The notes beneath the pieces were generated by a model, which was not told the DNA's origin, did not search any database, and saw nothing but the letters and a program-made list of their open reading frames with translations. From positions 6,311,420 through 6,375,419 of the forward strand of contig OZ022344.1 of assembly GCA_963989245.1 (NCBI GenBank): a stretch of DNA of 64,000 bases, in the 5' to 3' direction. This document shows, piece after piece, positions 33,834 through 46,212 of this stretch (position 1 is its first letter; every line of letters begins with the position of its first letter). This DNA comes from Nansenia antarctica. Its lineage: Eukaryota; Chordata; Actinopteri; Argentiniformes; Microstomatidae. A program made the position numbers and the translations under genes.

Positions 33834-33973
33834 CTCTCTCTCTCTCTCTCTCTCTCAGACCAGACACACAAATGCACAAAAATGCAAGCACGCACGCAAG
33901 CACGCACGCACGCAAGCACACACACACACACACACACGCACACACACACACACACACACAAACACACACGATC
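33768..33973. repeat. CT then CA microsatellites
   Basis: CT run 33768-33857, then CGCAAGCA-type repeats and CA to about 33970. Confidence 0.95.
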
Positions 33974-34285
33974 ACACACCACTGACACTACAGTTACTGG
34001 CCAAACGAGGCTATTTCAGTCACGCCAGTCATTCAGGCCTCCAGTGATGTTCAGTGATGGAACACACATAGGAGTGAATTGCAGTGAATGGATGCCCCTG
34101 TCACCAGATCCTCTGTGTTGTTACAGCCAGGGAGATGGGTACCAGTGTAAACACCACAGAGGGGTAGGGCCATGCCTTTGTGAACGCTCGGAGCAATAAC
34201 AGGCCTGTGGAAATGTGTCAAAGGGTTCAAGGAACTGAGGCAGAAGTACTCAGAGGAAGAAATAGCTTTTTTTTCTGAATGGGCG

Positions 34286-34812
34286 AGTGTGTGTGTGTGT
34301 GTGTGTGTGGGGGGGGGGGGATTCCATGAGATAATAGCCTCTCTCTCTCGTAGAGATGTGATTGTTTCTAGCGCTGCCTGCTCCCACGTGCTTGCGGAGC
34401 CTCGGTCACTGCGTGGCGTAGTCTCATTAGTATGGGTGTCAGCGCCTCTCCTTCAGCTGAACCTGCGACGCAAGGGGCCGTTACTGTAACGCCTGCCGCA
34501 TTGTCCCCAGATAGCCAGAGAGGAGAGGCGAGGAGAGGAGAGGAGAGGCTCTCTAGTCTGTGCTCAGCTTTGTCATTTCCCAAGGATGCCTGAAATATTG
34601 ATGGATGTCGTCAGGAGCAAAAGCAGCAATATGCCAACAACCAGGGACAAGAGTATTTACAGTGAGAATGTGTGTATTTGTCTGTGGTCTGTGTGTCTGT
34701 TTGTGTAGTGGTGCGGTGCGTGCGTGAGTGTGTTTGTGTGTGTGCGTGTGTGTGTGTGTGTGACAGCGAGAGAGAGAGGTAGAGAGACAGATAGGTAGAG
34801 AGGTAGAGAGAG

Positions 34813-34882
<70 letters not shown>

Positions 34883-35162
34883 ATCATCTAGTTTAAGTGT
34901 GTGTACTGGCAGCTATTTTGAGTCATCATGTTAATTAAATCTCCAAAGTTAAAATCCTGCACCATTTAAGACCTCGGTGACACGCTCGCTCTGTTAGCTG
35001 TACATCTGGCCCCCCAGGTAGAGAGAGACAGGCTGCCTGGGATTTTAATGCACAACAGACTTTTTGGGACGGATGAGTGGGTGAAAACACAAGTCACACA
35101 ACATCACTAGCGAGCACTAGCAGGCGCACATATCTGAGGGCAAACCGTCAAGGCTCAGAGTG

Positions 35163-35198
<36 letters not shown>

Positions 35199-35200
35199 GT
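34286..35200. repeat. GT, GA and poly-G microsatellite cluster
   Basis: GT plus poly-G lies at 34288-34320, a GAGAG tract at 34513-34550, GT at 34729-34762, a GA run at 34817-34880 and GT at 35164-35203. Sequence between them has no supported gene. Confidence 0.9.
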
Positions 35201-35733
35201 GCGTTTGTCTGTATTCATATACTGTACTGGAATCCTGTCAACTCTCTTAAGATGTCTCAGCCTTCATGTGCAGAGTCCTGATGTGACTAGGTAGACAAGA
35301 GACATTTCTGCCTCCTTCCTTCCTGCAGTCTTTTGTCACACAGGAGCAAAGGAGAAAAGCTCAATCACTCACTGCACCGCGATGGCACCCGTAACAGACA
35401 GCTGGCTGGGCTTTGATCAGGCATGACGTCATCCAGACATCAGTTCCAGAATTGACAATACGCTGCTTAAAAAATCTGCAGCGTGATCTGGCTTGCAAGC
35501 TCTTCCTTGCGCTCTATTCACATTGCTCTCACATGCCCAGTATTGCCCAGGCAATGCAGTAGCTCTGATGAAAGGATGGGTGGATGGGTGGATGGAGGGA
35601 TGGATGGAAGGATGGAGGGAGGGAATAATTACCTGGGTAGGATAAGGTAGGGAGATGAGAGCTGTTGTGTGTTCCCTCTCAGGGCTGTCAGATGCATTTC
35701 TCTGTCTCTCTTCACAACTAGAGAGGATAAATC

Positions 35734-35737
<4 letters not shown>

Positions 35738-35800
<63 letters not shown>
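35738..35800. repeat. CT microsatellite
   Basis: Pure CT run of about 62 bp. GGATGGATGGA-type tetramers lie just upstream at 35574-35622. Confidence 0.97.
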
Positions 35801-35804
<4 letters not shown>

Positions 35805-36464
35805 ATTTCATTATCCATGGCCTCGCTTCAATCAGCAGTTGTCTCCATGACGATAAGTTGAGGCGTCACAATGAGCTTTTGCAATGTCACCTCAACACTG
35901 CAGTGTTGAAAAGAGTTTTTCATCAGGCTGGAATGTGTATTTTAGTCTGCCATAACAGCATCACAAGAGGCACTGACAAACTATTCCTCTAACCACAACT
36001 GAGTCATTAATTTACAGTAACGCAACCTGAACCGGGGTCCGTGAAAAAGCTCAGCTGGGATTGTGCCTCAATCCGCCCGTCGCGTAGTGACCGATTTAAT
36101 TCCTCTTCCTGTTTCCTGTGTTTCATCATGGTGTCTCACTCACAAGATTTCTCACTCTATGTAACACACACCATTGTCACTGGAGCGCGTGGGTTAGGAT
36201 GGGGGTGGGGGAGGGGACGGACAACATAACAGCAGCAGGCATGACTGGGTAGCTATGTTCTGGGTAGATACTGACACCTCGCTATTGGTTTCTCATGTCC
36301 CCCGCCATAAGACATATGGACACGTTGTCTTAGCGTTTTTGATAATGCGTTTGGTCCTGGGAGATAAGGGGGTCATACATCAACGGCTGACAGCTCTGCC
36401 GCGCTGAGGGCCCACCTCATCACTCAGCGCTCAGTCACTAGTTCATGTCGCACCACTGTCTTTG

Positions 36465-36467
<3 letters not shown>

Positions 36468-36523
<56 letters not shown>

Positions 36524-36533
36524 TTCCCTCCCT

Positions 36534-36572
<39 letters not shown>
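36468..36572. repeat. CT/CCCT microsatellite
   Basis: CT runs interrupted by a TCCC(TCCC)n block at about 36525-36541. Confidence 0.95.
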
Positions 36573-36574
<2 letters not shown>

Positions 36575-37177
36575 TCCTCTCTGTCTATTTTCTACCATCT
36601 CTCCACTGCCCTAACCCTCTAATGCACTTTTTTTTCTCTCTCACTCTCCACTCACCTCTTTTCATGGTGGATATACAGTATCTCTCTACCACGTCTGTCT
36701 CCTGGTTACTGGTCTGTTTCTCTGTCTATTTCTACCCCCCTGCATGTGAGTCACTCCTGCTCTGAGTCTGTCTGTTCCTCTTTGGTAATCCTCCTCTCTC
36801 GCTCCATCTCTTACCATGGCCTGCATACATAGTGTATGGAAACATACAGAGTATACAGTACATACACACTCTCTCTATCTCTCTTTTTTGGTCCATCTCT
36901 TTTCCCTCGCGACATCCAGGCTTTGATCAATGGTGACTTTGATCAATGTTGAGGACAAACATTCCTTGCTTCTTCTGCTGAGTCCTCCCTTGTTCCCCTG
37001 CTTGGCCTGTGGTGCCGAGGGGGAGAGGAGAGAGTATCATGGAGGGGGGGGGGCCAGGAGGAGGAAGAGAGGTCCCTGACGCCAGCAGGGTGTCCTGGGG
37101 GGGGGCGGACGGACCATAACAGGCTCATCTGTCATCTGCTATAGAGCTTCACAGAGGAGCGCAACAGGATAGAGGAT

Positions 37178-37318
37178 AATGACGATGATGATGATGATGA
37201 TGATGATAACGATGGTGATAATGAGAGATGATGATGATGATGATTATGATTATGATGAGGGATGATGACGATGATGATGATGATGATGACGATGATGATG
37301 ATGATAACGATGACGACA
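37178..37318. repeat. GAT trinucleotide array
   Basis: GATGAT repeats with GAC and AAC variants over about 140 bp. Confidence 0.95.
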
Positions 37319-37350
37319 GCTTATTCCTTTTCACTGTCTCTCTCTGTAAG

Positions 37351-37523
37351 GGTTTTTAGGGCATTTCTGCTTTATTGGGATAGAGAGAGCAGAGATTGAC
37401 AGGAAGGATGGGTGAGAGAGAGAGGAGGGATGACATGCAGGACATGTCGACGGCCGGAATCAAACGGGGGACCCTGCAATTACACGGCTGACGCCTTAGT
37501 GTGCTACGCCACCAAGCCCCCCA
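37351..37523 (-). mobile_element. tRNA-derived SINE family E, copy 1
   Basis: On the minus strand the head has GGTGGCGTAGCACACTAAGG (A-box) and CCGTTTGATTCCGG (B-box position). The body includes CCTTCCTGTCAATCTCTGCT and ends in TCCCAATAAAGCAGAAATGC. Two more copies are at 41711 and 56221. Confidence 0.9.
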
Positions 37524-39390
37524 GGGTTCCCCTAGATTTATGCTGTTTTGTGAGTGTGACTGTCGAGTCGACTGTCACTGCAAGGCTCTCAGTTATTCCA
37601 TCACGACGACACCTTGTCAGTAAGTTTAGAGGCTCAGAAACAGGAGATGAGAAAGGTGAGGGGGAGATCGATGTAGTGCAACTCAACAGCCTCACTTCTC
37701 TCTCTGGGGTTTGATTCACGGGACACCTCTATTGATTGGTCCTTTGTCGTTTTGTTCCAGAGATCGAGGCCCCCACCCCCACCCCCACCCCCCACACCCC
37801 ACACTCAACATGTGGTTGTAATATGCATAGCGTATTTCATTACCAAAGCCTTGGTGTCGGGCACACTGCCACCAAAAGTGCTGATGTCACTCTCTTGACT
37901 GATGTAGCCTTGAAAGAGGAAGTGTAACATTGTGCATTATTTATGGGCTTCGTGTTTTGTATGCTAATGGTGAAATACCTTCTTTTTTTTCCTGTGACAT
38001 ATGGTCGTCTGTATCCCAGTGGACATCTTAGAGGTAGAGGACCACAGCTGACCAGGGACACTGTCATTGTCACTGTCATTGTCCCTGGAAGGTGAACCTG
38101 TTTGTCCTCATCAAACGCTTCTCTAATAAGCTATGGTGGAAAGTTGTTTGCACTTTCCATTTGCATTTTGGGTAAAGTTTGTTAACAAAAGGTTTGAATA
38201 TATGGTAATGTTAGGGTTTAGGATCTGTCAAGGTTATGTTGATGTTACAGTATTGTGTATGGCTTCTTCTGTATACCAGCTTACTGTAAAAAAAAAAAAA
38301 AAAAAACGCTAAGCTACCGCCATAGCTTTCAAATCAGACTTCTTCTGATGAGACAGCTGTCAAATTAGGTTGGAGCTATTCATGGTGCAATGGGAGCCGA
38401 TCAACCACCCTCAACCCGCATAAAACCTGGGTTCATTGTATGGAAGTGCTTTACAAATGAATGAGTGCTTTACTCACTTTCATTGACTACATGTATAGAG
38501 AAAATTGCTTGCAAAAAAAAGAGAAAAGAAGCTTGCTCCTCGTCTTGCTCATTGTGTTTGCTGTGGGATTCATTTGAATAGCCCGATACGAATGGCCAGT
38601 TCTGTGTTGAAGCCGACTCTGTTTTAGCACCATGTTTTCAACAAAGACTGCTCAGATTGGGATTCAATCAAATTCAAAAGAATGAATGCTCTTGAAGCAA
38701 AGGAAATTGATTGCTGCATGAATTAATTGGTCGATCCTAAAGGGAAACTAGGCTGATTGTATCATTCTAATGTATTCATATTTAGTGATTTTTTTTAAAA
38801 TAGTATTTTCTGATGATGGATAGCTCATTGATTACTTGTTTTGTTATTTAAATGATGTTTTGACCAGATTATTTAGTTTCCCTTGAGAAAAATTATGTAA
38901 AAAAGAGGTAACCCTAGCCCTGACCCTAACATAGTGTTCTGGCCTTAATTTTCAATGAACGAGAAATGGATGAGAATCTGTAGCAATGTTAACCTTGTAC
39001 AGTAAATGTAATAATACAATAAGTGATTGTATGCCTTGCCATACACAACATGTGCTTTGTATACTGTAGCTTACAGTATACATTCTTCCATTCTTCTGTA
39101 TACATTCTTACTATTATAATTCTGAATATACTGTGTATACTGTGCCTACTGTCTATATTGTAAAGGACACTCTGAGCTAGCACAGGCTAGCGTTAGCATT
39201 TCCCCATTGATCCCTCCGCAGTTTCCTGTAAAAGCCTGGGGCGTGTGAGTGAATGTACAGTGTTGTCAAGGGGAGAGTATACAGCACATACATCAATTTA
39301 CAGATTACCATTTCTTTCCCATTGATTAATGAGTCGTGTGTCATTCTTACGGTAGATATACCTCTATGCCAGTACCTCTCAGGAGGTTGA
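37524..39390. other. Intergenic DNA, no gene seen
   Basis: Poly-A run at 38288-38305. No exon, and only isolated CCCTAA-like words near 38911. Confidence 0.55.
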
Positions 39391-39514
39391 AAAGCTATTT
39401 TCTAAGCAGTGTTGAGGAGGCGTGTCCTCGTGTTGATGTGCCCCCAGCGTGCAGGTTGAGATGACATTGGGTTTGATGGCCTTGTGTGATAGAGTGCTTT
39501 GAGCCGGCCGGCCA

Positions 39515-39862
39515 GAGTAATGAGAAGTACATCACTGCTACAGATACTCCCGGGCCTACCTGAGAGGTCCTGGGGCCCAGCTGGTGGAACGAGCTTCCCA
39601 CTGCTGTCAGGACTGCAGAGTCACTACCTATCTTCCGACGTAGACTGAAGACCCATCTCTTCAGGCAACACCTTAATTGTCCCTCCTAAGACCTTGTCAT
39701 CCCCTCTACCTCCCCTGTACAGTTTCTCTCCTGTAAATAATGTATTATTAATAATAACAACAATAACAACAATAATAATAATAACAATAATGATGATAAT
39801 AATAATAATAATAATAATAATACGAATACTAACACTAATACTAATACTAATAATACTAATAA
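39515..39862 (+). mobile_element. LINE 3' end with intact C-terminal frame
   Basis: On the plus strand the frame at 39573-39689 reads GPSWWNELPTAVRTAESLPI, FRRRLKTHLFRQHLNCPS and stops. This is the conserved C-terminal tail (WWNELP...LKTHLF) of a reverse-transcriptase ORF. A 3'UTR with TGTAAATAATG and an AAT-rich tail follows to about 39862. Confidence 0.85.
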
Positions 39863-39865
39863 AAC

Positions 39866-39975
39866 AGAATTCTTCCTTCTTCTAGCATTATGATTGCCAA
39901 TGGCCCCTGGCGCTAGTATAGAATACTTTTTCTTGCTATAACTGATGGATCGATGATTCACTTGTCTACCTACTG
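39866..39975 (-). mobile_element. SINE family A fragment
   Basis: The plus strand reads CTAGCATTATGATTGCCAAT, GGCCCCTGG, then TTGCTATAACTGATGGATCG and ATGATTCACTTG, the same end as at 3226. The conserved core is missing. Confidence 0.75.
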
Positions 39976-40460
39976 TACCAAACTGTACTGTAGAGTGTAC
40001 CACATACACAAACCTCCACATCTCCTGAACGCAATAAAGTAATGGGATTCATCAGGTTAATTTATCAAGCCTTTTTGACCACCATACAGCAGATAAGATT
40101 TATGTCTATTGTGCTCTGATGGTGGTGGCCTTTTTATTGTCAACGATATGACTCAATGACCCAATGTCTCACAAACATGTATTGGTTGTAGAAAAATGGA
40201 CCTGTTTAAAAGGATTGACCATTCAAGTGACAGATCTATCTCCTCTATCACTCTTGTTGATAGCATCTGTTTATTGCCTGGGGTGGTTGTAAAGGACAGG
40301 CGTTTCAAACACTTGTCATGCGGTCCAACCATGTGCTGTATGGTGTTACCTTGCTCTGGGGCAACTAAGGCTTGGTCTAACCATCAAATCAATAGGCTAG
40401 ATCCAGGAGATTTGGATCTGTCTCCTGAGTGTTGCTTCTTCAAAGTCCTTTGGAAGACAT

Positions 40461-40814
40461 TATGTGATGGCAGCTGGTCCACAAGTCGGCAACCAATCAA
40501 AATGTTCAGTCTTTTATTCTCAAAAATGTAAATAAATGTCAACGTTGTTGAAAATCAATGACACACTCGCTAGTCAAGCCAAAATATTGCAATGCAATGG
40601 ATTCGGTGAGTAATCCCCACTACTAACTAGTTAACTATAGCACTACGGTACTTTACATTGTTAGCAGGCTCACAAAACAAGCTCTGTTAGTTGACTAGCG
40701 AGTGTGTCATTGATTTTCAACAACGTTGACATTAATTTAAAATGTTCAGAATAAAAGTCAGAACATTTGGTCGGTTGCCGATTTGTTCCCGCTTTCACCA
40801 GCTGCCGTCACATA
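40461..40814. mobile_element. Foldback element family C, copy 2 (complete)
   Basis: Ends are TATGTGATGGCAGCTGGT and ACCAGCTGCCGTCACATA. The arms continue inward through CCAATCAAAATGTTCAG, GTAAATAAATGTCAACGTTG and GACACACTCGCTAGTCAA, mirrored from about 40690 on. The loop has unique sequence. No coding frame. Confidence 0.88.
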
Positions 40815-41186
40815 TTTTATGTATGTGTCTACGATGTCAGCTGTAGTACAAAGCAATACTAATGGATTCACTGTTAACGAACAGTACGCATTTATCCCTG
40901 TCCTTACCTCCCTGCTGCTTTTCAAAGCCTGTCCGCTTTGAACAGTCATATGACCAAAGTTGAGAAATCATGCCTAGGACAAGCTTTTGTCTAAGTTGCA
41001 CTTAAGTCAATGATCTGCGAGGTGATCATCTTGTTTTATCTTCACGGTACTGACATAGTTAATGGTCTGAGGAAAGCTGAAGATCCTGCTGCATTGCGGC
41101 TCAGATCTAAACACAGATGATAAACTAAAACAGCTCCCATGCAGCGAGAAAAGACAGTGTTATAGTTGTTATTGTAGTTAACCTCT

Positions 41187-41222
41187 CTCTCACACACACA
41201 CAGGCACACACAGGCACACAGG

Positions 41223-41306
<84 letters not shown>
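41187..41306. repeat. CA microsatellite
   Basis: CA run of over 100 bp with GGCACACA and GGCGCGCG interruptions. Confidence 0.96.
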
Positions 41307-41311
<5 letters not shown>

Positions 41312-41710
41312 TTCGACTGCGGTTGGCATGACGTTTAAACACCCCTCTCACCTTAGAGAGTTGCTTGGTTTCCTTGACAACATGAGAGGCAATCAATTGC
41401 GCTCAGTTCCTCTGGAGCGGTGGGGGATCATGTTTGGTTCAATCACCAATAAACTCACTGGATTTATCTGTGTTGTCTCTCCGTTGCACCACACTCACTG
41501 CATTAGGAATCCCACTAACAACCCCCTTGCCACCCCCACACCCCCCCCCCACCCACCCACCCTGCCCAGGGCCTGTGGGGCATGTAGGTGTCAGGTCCTC
41601 TCTCTTTTCCCTTCCTTATTATGCTGTGGATTGATTGGTCAGTAGCGTAATGAAGCTAAACGTTCTGCACTGTTCTTATTAAAGCCATGCCAGTTTAGCT
41701 TTTTATATAA

Positions 41711-41769
41711 TGTCTTTAGGGCATTTCTGCTTTATTGGGATAGACAGAGTAGAGATTGACAGGAAGGAT

Positions 41770-41809
<40 letters not shown>

Positions 41810-41908
41810 GGACATGACATGCAGGATGGGTCAATGGCCGGGAATCGAACCAGGGACCCTGCAGTTACGTGGCATGCGCCTTAGTGAGCTACACCACCCA
41901 GGGCGCCC
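41711..41908 (-). mobile_element. tRNA-derived SINE family E, copy 2
   Basis: On the minus strand it has GGTGTAGCTCACTAAGGCG (A-box) and CCCTGGTTCGATTCCCGG (B-box), the clearest boxes of the three copies. A GA microsatellite (41773-41807) has grown within it. Confidence 0.92.
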
Positions 41909-43430
41909 CCCCGCATCCTGGCTTTTCTTGAAAAAAAGAACAACAATGCGTACAGTAAACAACGGAAACACTGACAACAATGACTTTAGTCATTCACGGT
42001 TGTATTTGGGAAAAGTAACACCAGATATAGCTAGGAGCAGTTCAATGTGTTGAAGGGTTGTTTGACTCAATCGCAGCAAAAAAAAGCAGGAGGAGGGTCA
42101 TACTTGACTCTGGGCGCTAACAGGCTAGCTACGTCACACTTCATAGCTCTGAGCTCTACAAAATGTCATAATGTACGTCACAGCACAAGAGCTATGGAAA
42201 CAGAATGTATCACCCAAGATTCACCATACTTTGGCCTAAATGCCAATGTACAGACTTGAATGAATCATTGTGCAATAACATTGTGAGCACCAGGTCATAT
42301 ATCACCTAAAAAATATATCATATATCAGCTTTAAAAAAACTTCAAAATTACTAATGTGGTCCTTTAAAGGCTAGAAAGGAACATAGGGAATTCACTTCAT
42401 GTCCCTTTAATATCTATAATATTATTTCTTTCTTCTGTATTAGGACACAAGTAATCATTGGTCCATGAAAGGTAACACCGAACCAGTGCAGACGGGTGAT
42501 AAACTGTATTAATATGTAATTGTATGAATGCCTAGTCTGCATAACTCTCGATGACTTTAATGTGCCGGTTTCACTGTAATAGTTGTAACATCATCACATG
42601 TGGGTGGTTTATCACACACACTCGTGTCTAGCCTAGGGGTAAGGTAACATAATGATTTTTTTTTTCTTCCAGATTTACTATTGTGTGTACAGTGTATATA
42701 ATTACAGTTCATGTTGTAATGCTCCATCTAGACCCACTGTTAGCTCGTTATAGCCAGACTCTCAGCTCCAGTTTCCCCTCATACAACATGTCATCTCAGA
42801 CACTCATACAACATGTATTTGAAACATGGCTGTCAGTGCCATACATTAGTGTCCAGATGTGATCCAGGATGAGATCAGTGTGGAAGTGCCTTGATGTTCC
42901 TAAGCTGTCTGTTGGAGTCTGCTGTGCTGTCATGTCCTCCAGTGTGGCTGTCTGCTGAGCACTCAGATCTCACAGCTCCATGGCCATGCAGCCACACGCT
43001 CTGACTCAGCCCTGCCAGAAACCCCTCGGCGAAAAAAACCCTGTGCGTCAAGGGAGGGATGGAGAGAGGGGAAAAAAAGGGAAGTGTGCAGTAATTTAAA
43101 GAATGTTTCATTTCAATGTTTTTTAGCGGGTTAGTTTATTAGCGTTGTTTACCGCTCAATATTGACTTCAAGAGTGATAGCTCGAGTTGTGTTTGGTTTC
43201 AGGCTAGATGTAGTTGATTGTTTGCTGTACTGTAGTAGTCCCTGCCAAGAGAACTCACTCTCTCTGAGAGATTTTCCTCCGATCCTGACGCCTACTGGGC
43301 TGGGAGTCATGGTTTTGGAAAGCGCTCCACAAGAGCTGTCAGCCAGAGCAGAGAAGACATGACTTTGCTTCTACCATGTTGACAGGGTTATGGGAGTGGA
43401 ATTCAAATGGAGGCTGACAGAATGGAATTG
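41909..43430. other. Intergenic DNA, no gene seen
   Basis: No exon or clear transposon. Confidence 0.55.
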
Positions 43431-43434
43431 GAGG

Positions 43435-43544
43435 ACACACAAACACATGCACACATGCACGCGCACATGCACACATTTGCATGCACATGCACGCGCACAC
43501 ACACACACACACGCACACACACACACACACACACTCACACACAG

Positions 43545-43576
<32 letters not shown>

Positions 43577-43595
43577 ACACACACACTCACACACA

Positions 43596-43641
<46 letters not shown>

Positions 43642-43674
43642 ATTATGTGTGTGTGTGTGTGTGTGTGTGTGTGA
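43435..43674. repeat. CA microsatellite ending in a 62-bp perfect palindrome
   Basis: CA/CGCA/CACT tracts run from 43435. At 43612-43673 an AC run, the centre TAATTA and a GT run form exact inverted arms of 31 bases. Confidence 0.96.
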
Positions 43675-43950
43675 AGCTTTTATGGTGGGAAAAGTCTCTA
43701 TGGTGAGTAGCCAGTGCCTATTAGTGCATGATTGACACTAGTTAAAATGTCTTGCGTAATCCATGAGGGACACTGACTTTTTTTAAAAATCTCTCGCTCT
43801 CTCTGTCGTCAGTTTAGTGGTGGTTTACTGTGTGTTTTCTGGCTCCTCTTGGTTCAGCTCGCAGGGCCAAATGATTCACAGATGCTGCCACATAGATGAC
43901 AGGAGATAATGAGCAGTTCTTGCTGCTGCTGCATGACAGCTAGCTTCGTG

Positions 43951-44536
43951 TAGCTTGCTAACGTACCGTAAGTTAGCAATGGCTCTTCTCCATGGGGGTG
44001 GACAAAAATAAGTGTTAAAAAAAAAAAGTATAAAAAACAACAATTATGTGGGTGGTGAGGTAACTTGACATGTTTTTTTTAATTTTTTTATTTTTTATTT
44101 TATCCCCTTTTTCACCCAATTTGGTAGCCAATTGAACCCAACCTAGCATTCAATTATCCCCTGCCTATTGCGTAGAATCCGCCGCACGACCCCGTGGCCG
44201 GCAGTCCCAGAGGAGGGCGCCAGGCAGACTAGCTGACTGGCTCCTCGAGCCCAGTACCGTTACTCCAGCACCAGACGGGGGCGGTGTTGCGCGACGGATC
44301 CTTGTCCGGAACTACTCCTATACCACCCTTGGGAGCGGCCTCCCAATATGTCGCTCCCTGTGTGTGCCCCAGCCATATCCGGATCTGGCGAGCTGGGATA
44401 CGATCCCAGTCCCCGGTGGGCAACTTGCAGTAGTGGCCCGTGCTTAGACCGCTACACCACCGCGGGGCTAACTTGACATGTTAAGGTTTCTTCTAGCTTG
44501 CTAACGTAACGTAAGTTAGCAATGGTTCTTCTCCAT
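43951..44536. repeat. Direct repeat of 43-44 bp flanking a SINE
   Basis: TAGCTTGCTAACGTACCGTA, AGTTAGCAATGG and CTTCTCCAT occurs at 43951-43994 and again at 44494-44536 with few changes. The SINE at 44075-44468 lies between them. Confidence 0.85.
44075..44468 (-). mobile_element. tRNA-derived SINE family F with 14-bp target-site duplications
   Basis: On the minus strand: CGCGGTGGTGTAGCGGTCTA (A-box), GGGATCGTATCCCAG (B-box), a long body and a poly-A/T-rich tail at 44075-44105. TAACTTGACATGTT flanks it exactly at 44061-44074 and 44469-44482. Confidence 0.92.
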
Positions 44537-44539
44537 AGA

Positions 44540-45590
44540 TAACGTTTACATGCACACCATATTCCGATTAAAGTCAATATTCAGGGTATTGTAACCGAAT
44601 AGGTGTTTATAGGTGTAAATAGGTGTTTATATGCGCTGTAGCAACTGGAATATTCCGTTTACATTTTAAAGGGCAAAAGAATCTGGCTAGCCTCTCAAAA
44701 TGCATTGCAGCACAGTATGCCTGAACATGCAAGGGCACTCTTTGTCATTTTGTGGACCTGGTGTGTGTGCAGGCATGCGTGTGTGTGTGTGAGTGCAGTG
44801 CATGCGTTTGTGTGTGCATGCGTGGATTATGTGTTAAGGGAAGTGTGTTTGTACTGGCCCTCATACATAATGCACTTGAATAGTCTGCCCGGAATAGTTG
44901 TCAAGTCTGTGTATCCTCAACTTTAGAGTTCACAACTGTAAGAGTGTCCCATTTCTGTATAAATACTGCATATTTAATAGTTAGTTTGATGCGTTTTTGC
45001 CTCAGAATGAACTGTAGTCAATGTCAACACGAGGGACGTATGAGATGAGGTAGTCCTAGTGCTATACACACATTTGGCTTATTACTATAGACATATCTGG
45101 CTTATCACTACAAACATATATAACACGTTTAAGATTATACATCCTTACACACAGTTGTCTTACACACAGTGTATGTCCTCATTTGACATTCGTTCACCCT
45201 GACCTGATCCAACGTCCTGAATCCAAATAAGTAGTTCAAAGCTTTCCCAGACGTCATGCGTTCCTTGGGGCCCGGGGTTTGGCTTTAACGCCATTTTGAT
45301 ATTCCCTTTCAAAGTGTTCCCTGGTGGGAATACAGTAGGGCTGTAAGCACTGCTTAACAGATGCTGTCTCCAGCCTCCGTCGGCACGACCACAGAGGCTT
45401 TTTGAGAGTGCCCTCTAGGGGAGCCCTGCCTGTCCCTGCTGCCCTGCTAACCTTCCCATGATCCATTATTGATGTTAGAATAATTAGAAGTGAAGTGTCC
45501 TGGCATGTCCATGAAGCTTCACTTGAACCAGATCAGTCAATCATTGATCTACATAACATATTTTTATTATTATTATTATTATTTTTTTTT
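44540..45590. other. Intergenic DNA, no gene seen
   Basis: TAGGTGTTTATAGGTG units repeat near 44600-44630, and an ATT run is at 45563-45583. No exon. Confidence 0.55.
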
Positions 45591-45752
45591 TTACATTTTT
45601 GGCATTTAGCAGACGCCTTTATCCAAAGTGACTCACAACAAACATATTTGTCTAAGTAAGTGAATCGTCTATCCATCAGTCGTCATAAGAAATAGTAATC
45701 TATGCCAAAACCAGAGGCCACCATTGGCAGCTACAATGCTAGAAGAAGGACG
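45591..45752 (+). mobile_element. SINE family A, full-length copy
   Basis: Starts ACATTTTTGGCATTTAGCAG, has ATCCAAAGTGACTCACAAC and AAGTGAATCGTCTATCCATC, and ends GGCAGCTACAATGCTAGAAG. It serves, with 46057, as the reference for this family. No tRNA boxes are visible. Confidence 0.9.
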
Positions 45753-46056
45753 ATTTTTTTTCATGTCATTTAAAAAAAATCATGTTAAGTTGTTGTCTTA
45801 TCTCGTGCATGAAAGCTAACCCTAACACATGAATAAGAAGGTTACTTTCTTTTAGTTTTACACCGTAAACATGGAGTTGGAGTCATTGGATCCAGATGTG
45901 GACCTACTGTATACTGTATGTCTATAGCACAAGAGTGATGGAATAGTATGATTACCTGAGTTACTCAGTTATCACACAGCTACGGTTACTTTAAGATCCT
46001 AACAGAACCTCTTGTCATTACCTCCATCAACATCACAATGTACCTTACATTTACTT

Positions 46057-46212
46057 TTACATTTTTGGCATTTACCAGAGGCGTTTATCCAAAATGAATT
46101 ACAACTAATACATTTGCCTAAGTAAGTGAATCGTCTAACCATCAGTCATCATAAGAAATAGTCATCTATGCCAAAACCAGGAGCCATTGGCAGTTACAAT
46201 GCTAGAAGAGAA
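46057..46212 (+). mobile_element. SINE family A, second nearby copy
   Basis: Same orientation and same layout as the copy 460 bp to the left, with about 85-90% agreement by eye. Poly-G lies just downstream at 46245-46267. Confidence 0.9.

Noticed and set aside
41711..41908. A tRNA gene on the minus strand
   Set aside because: Same reason: it is one of three copies of a SINE family with a shared body and tail.
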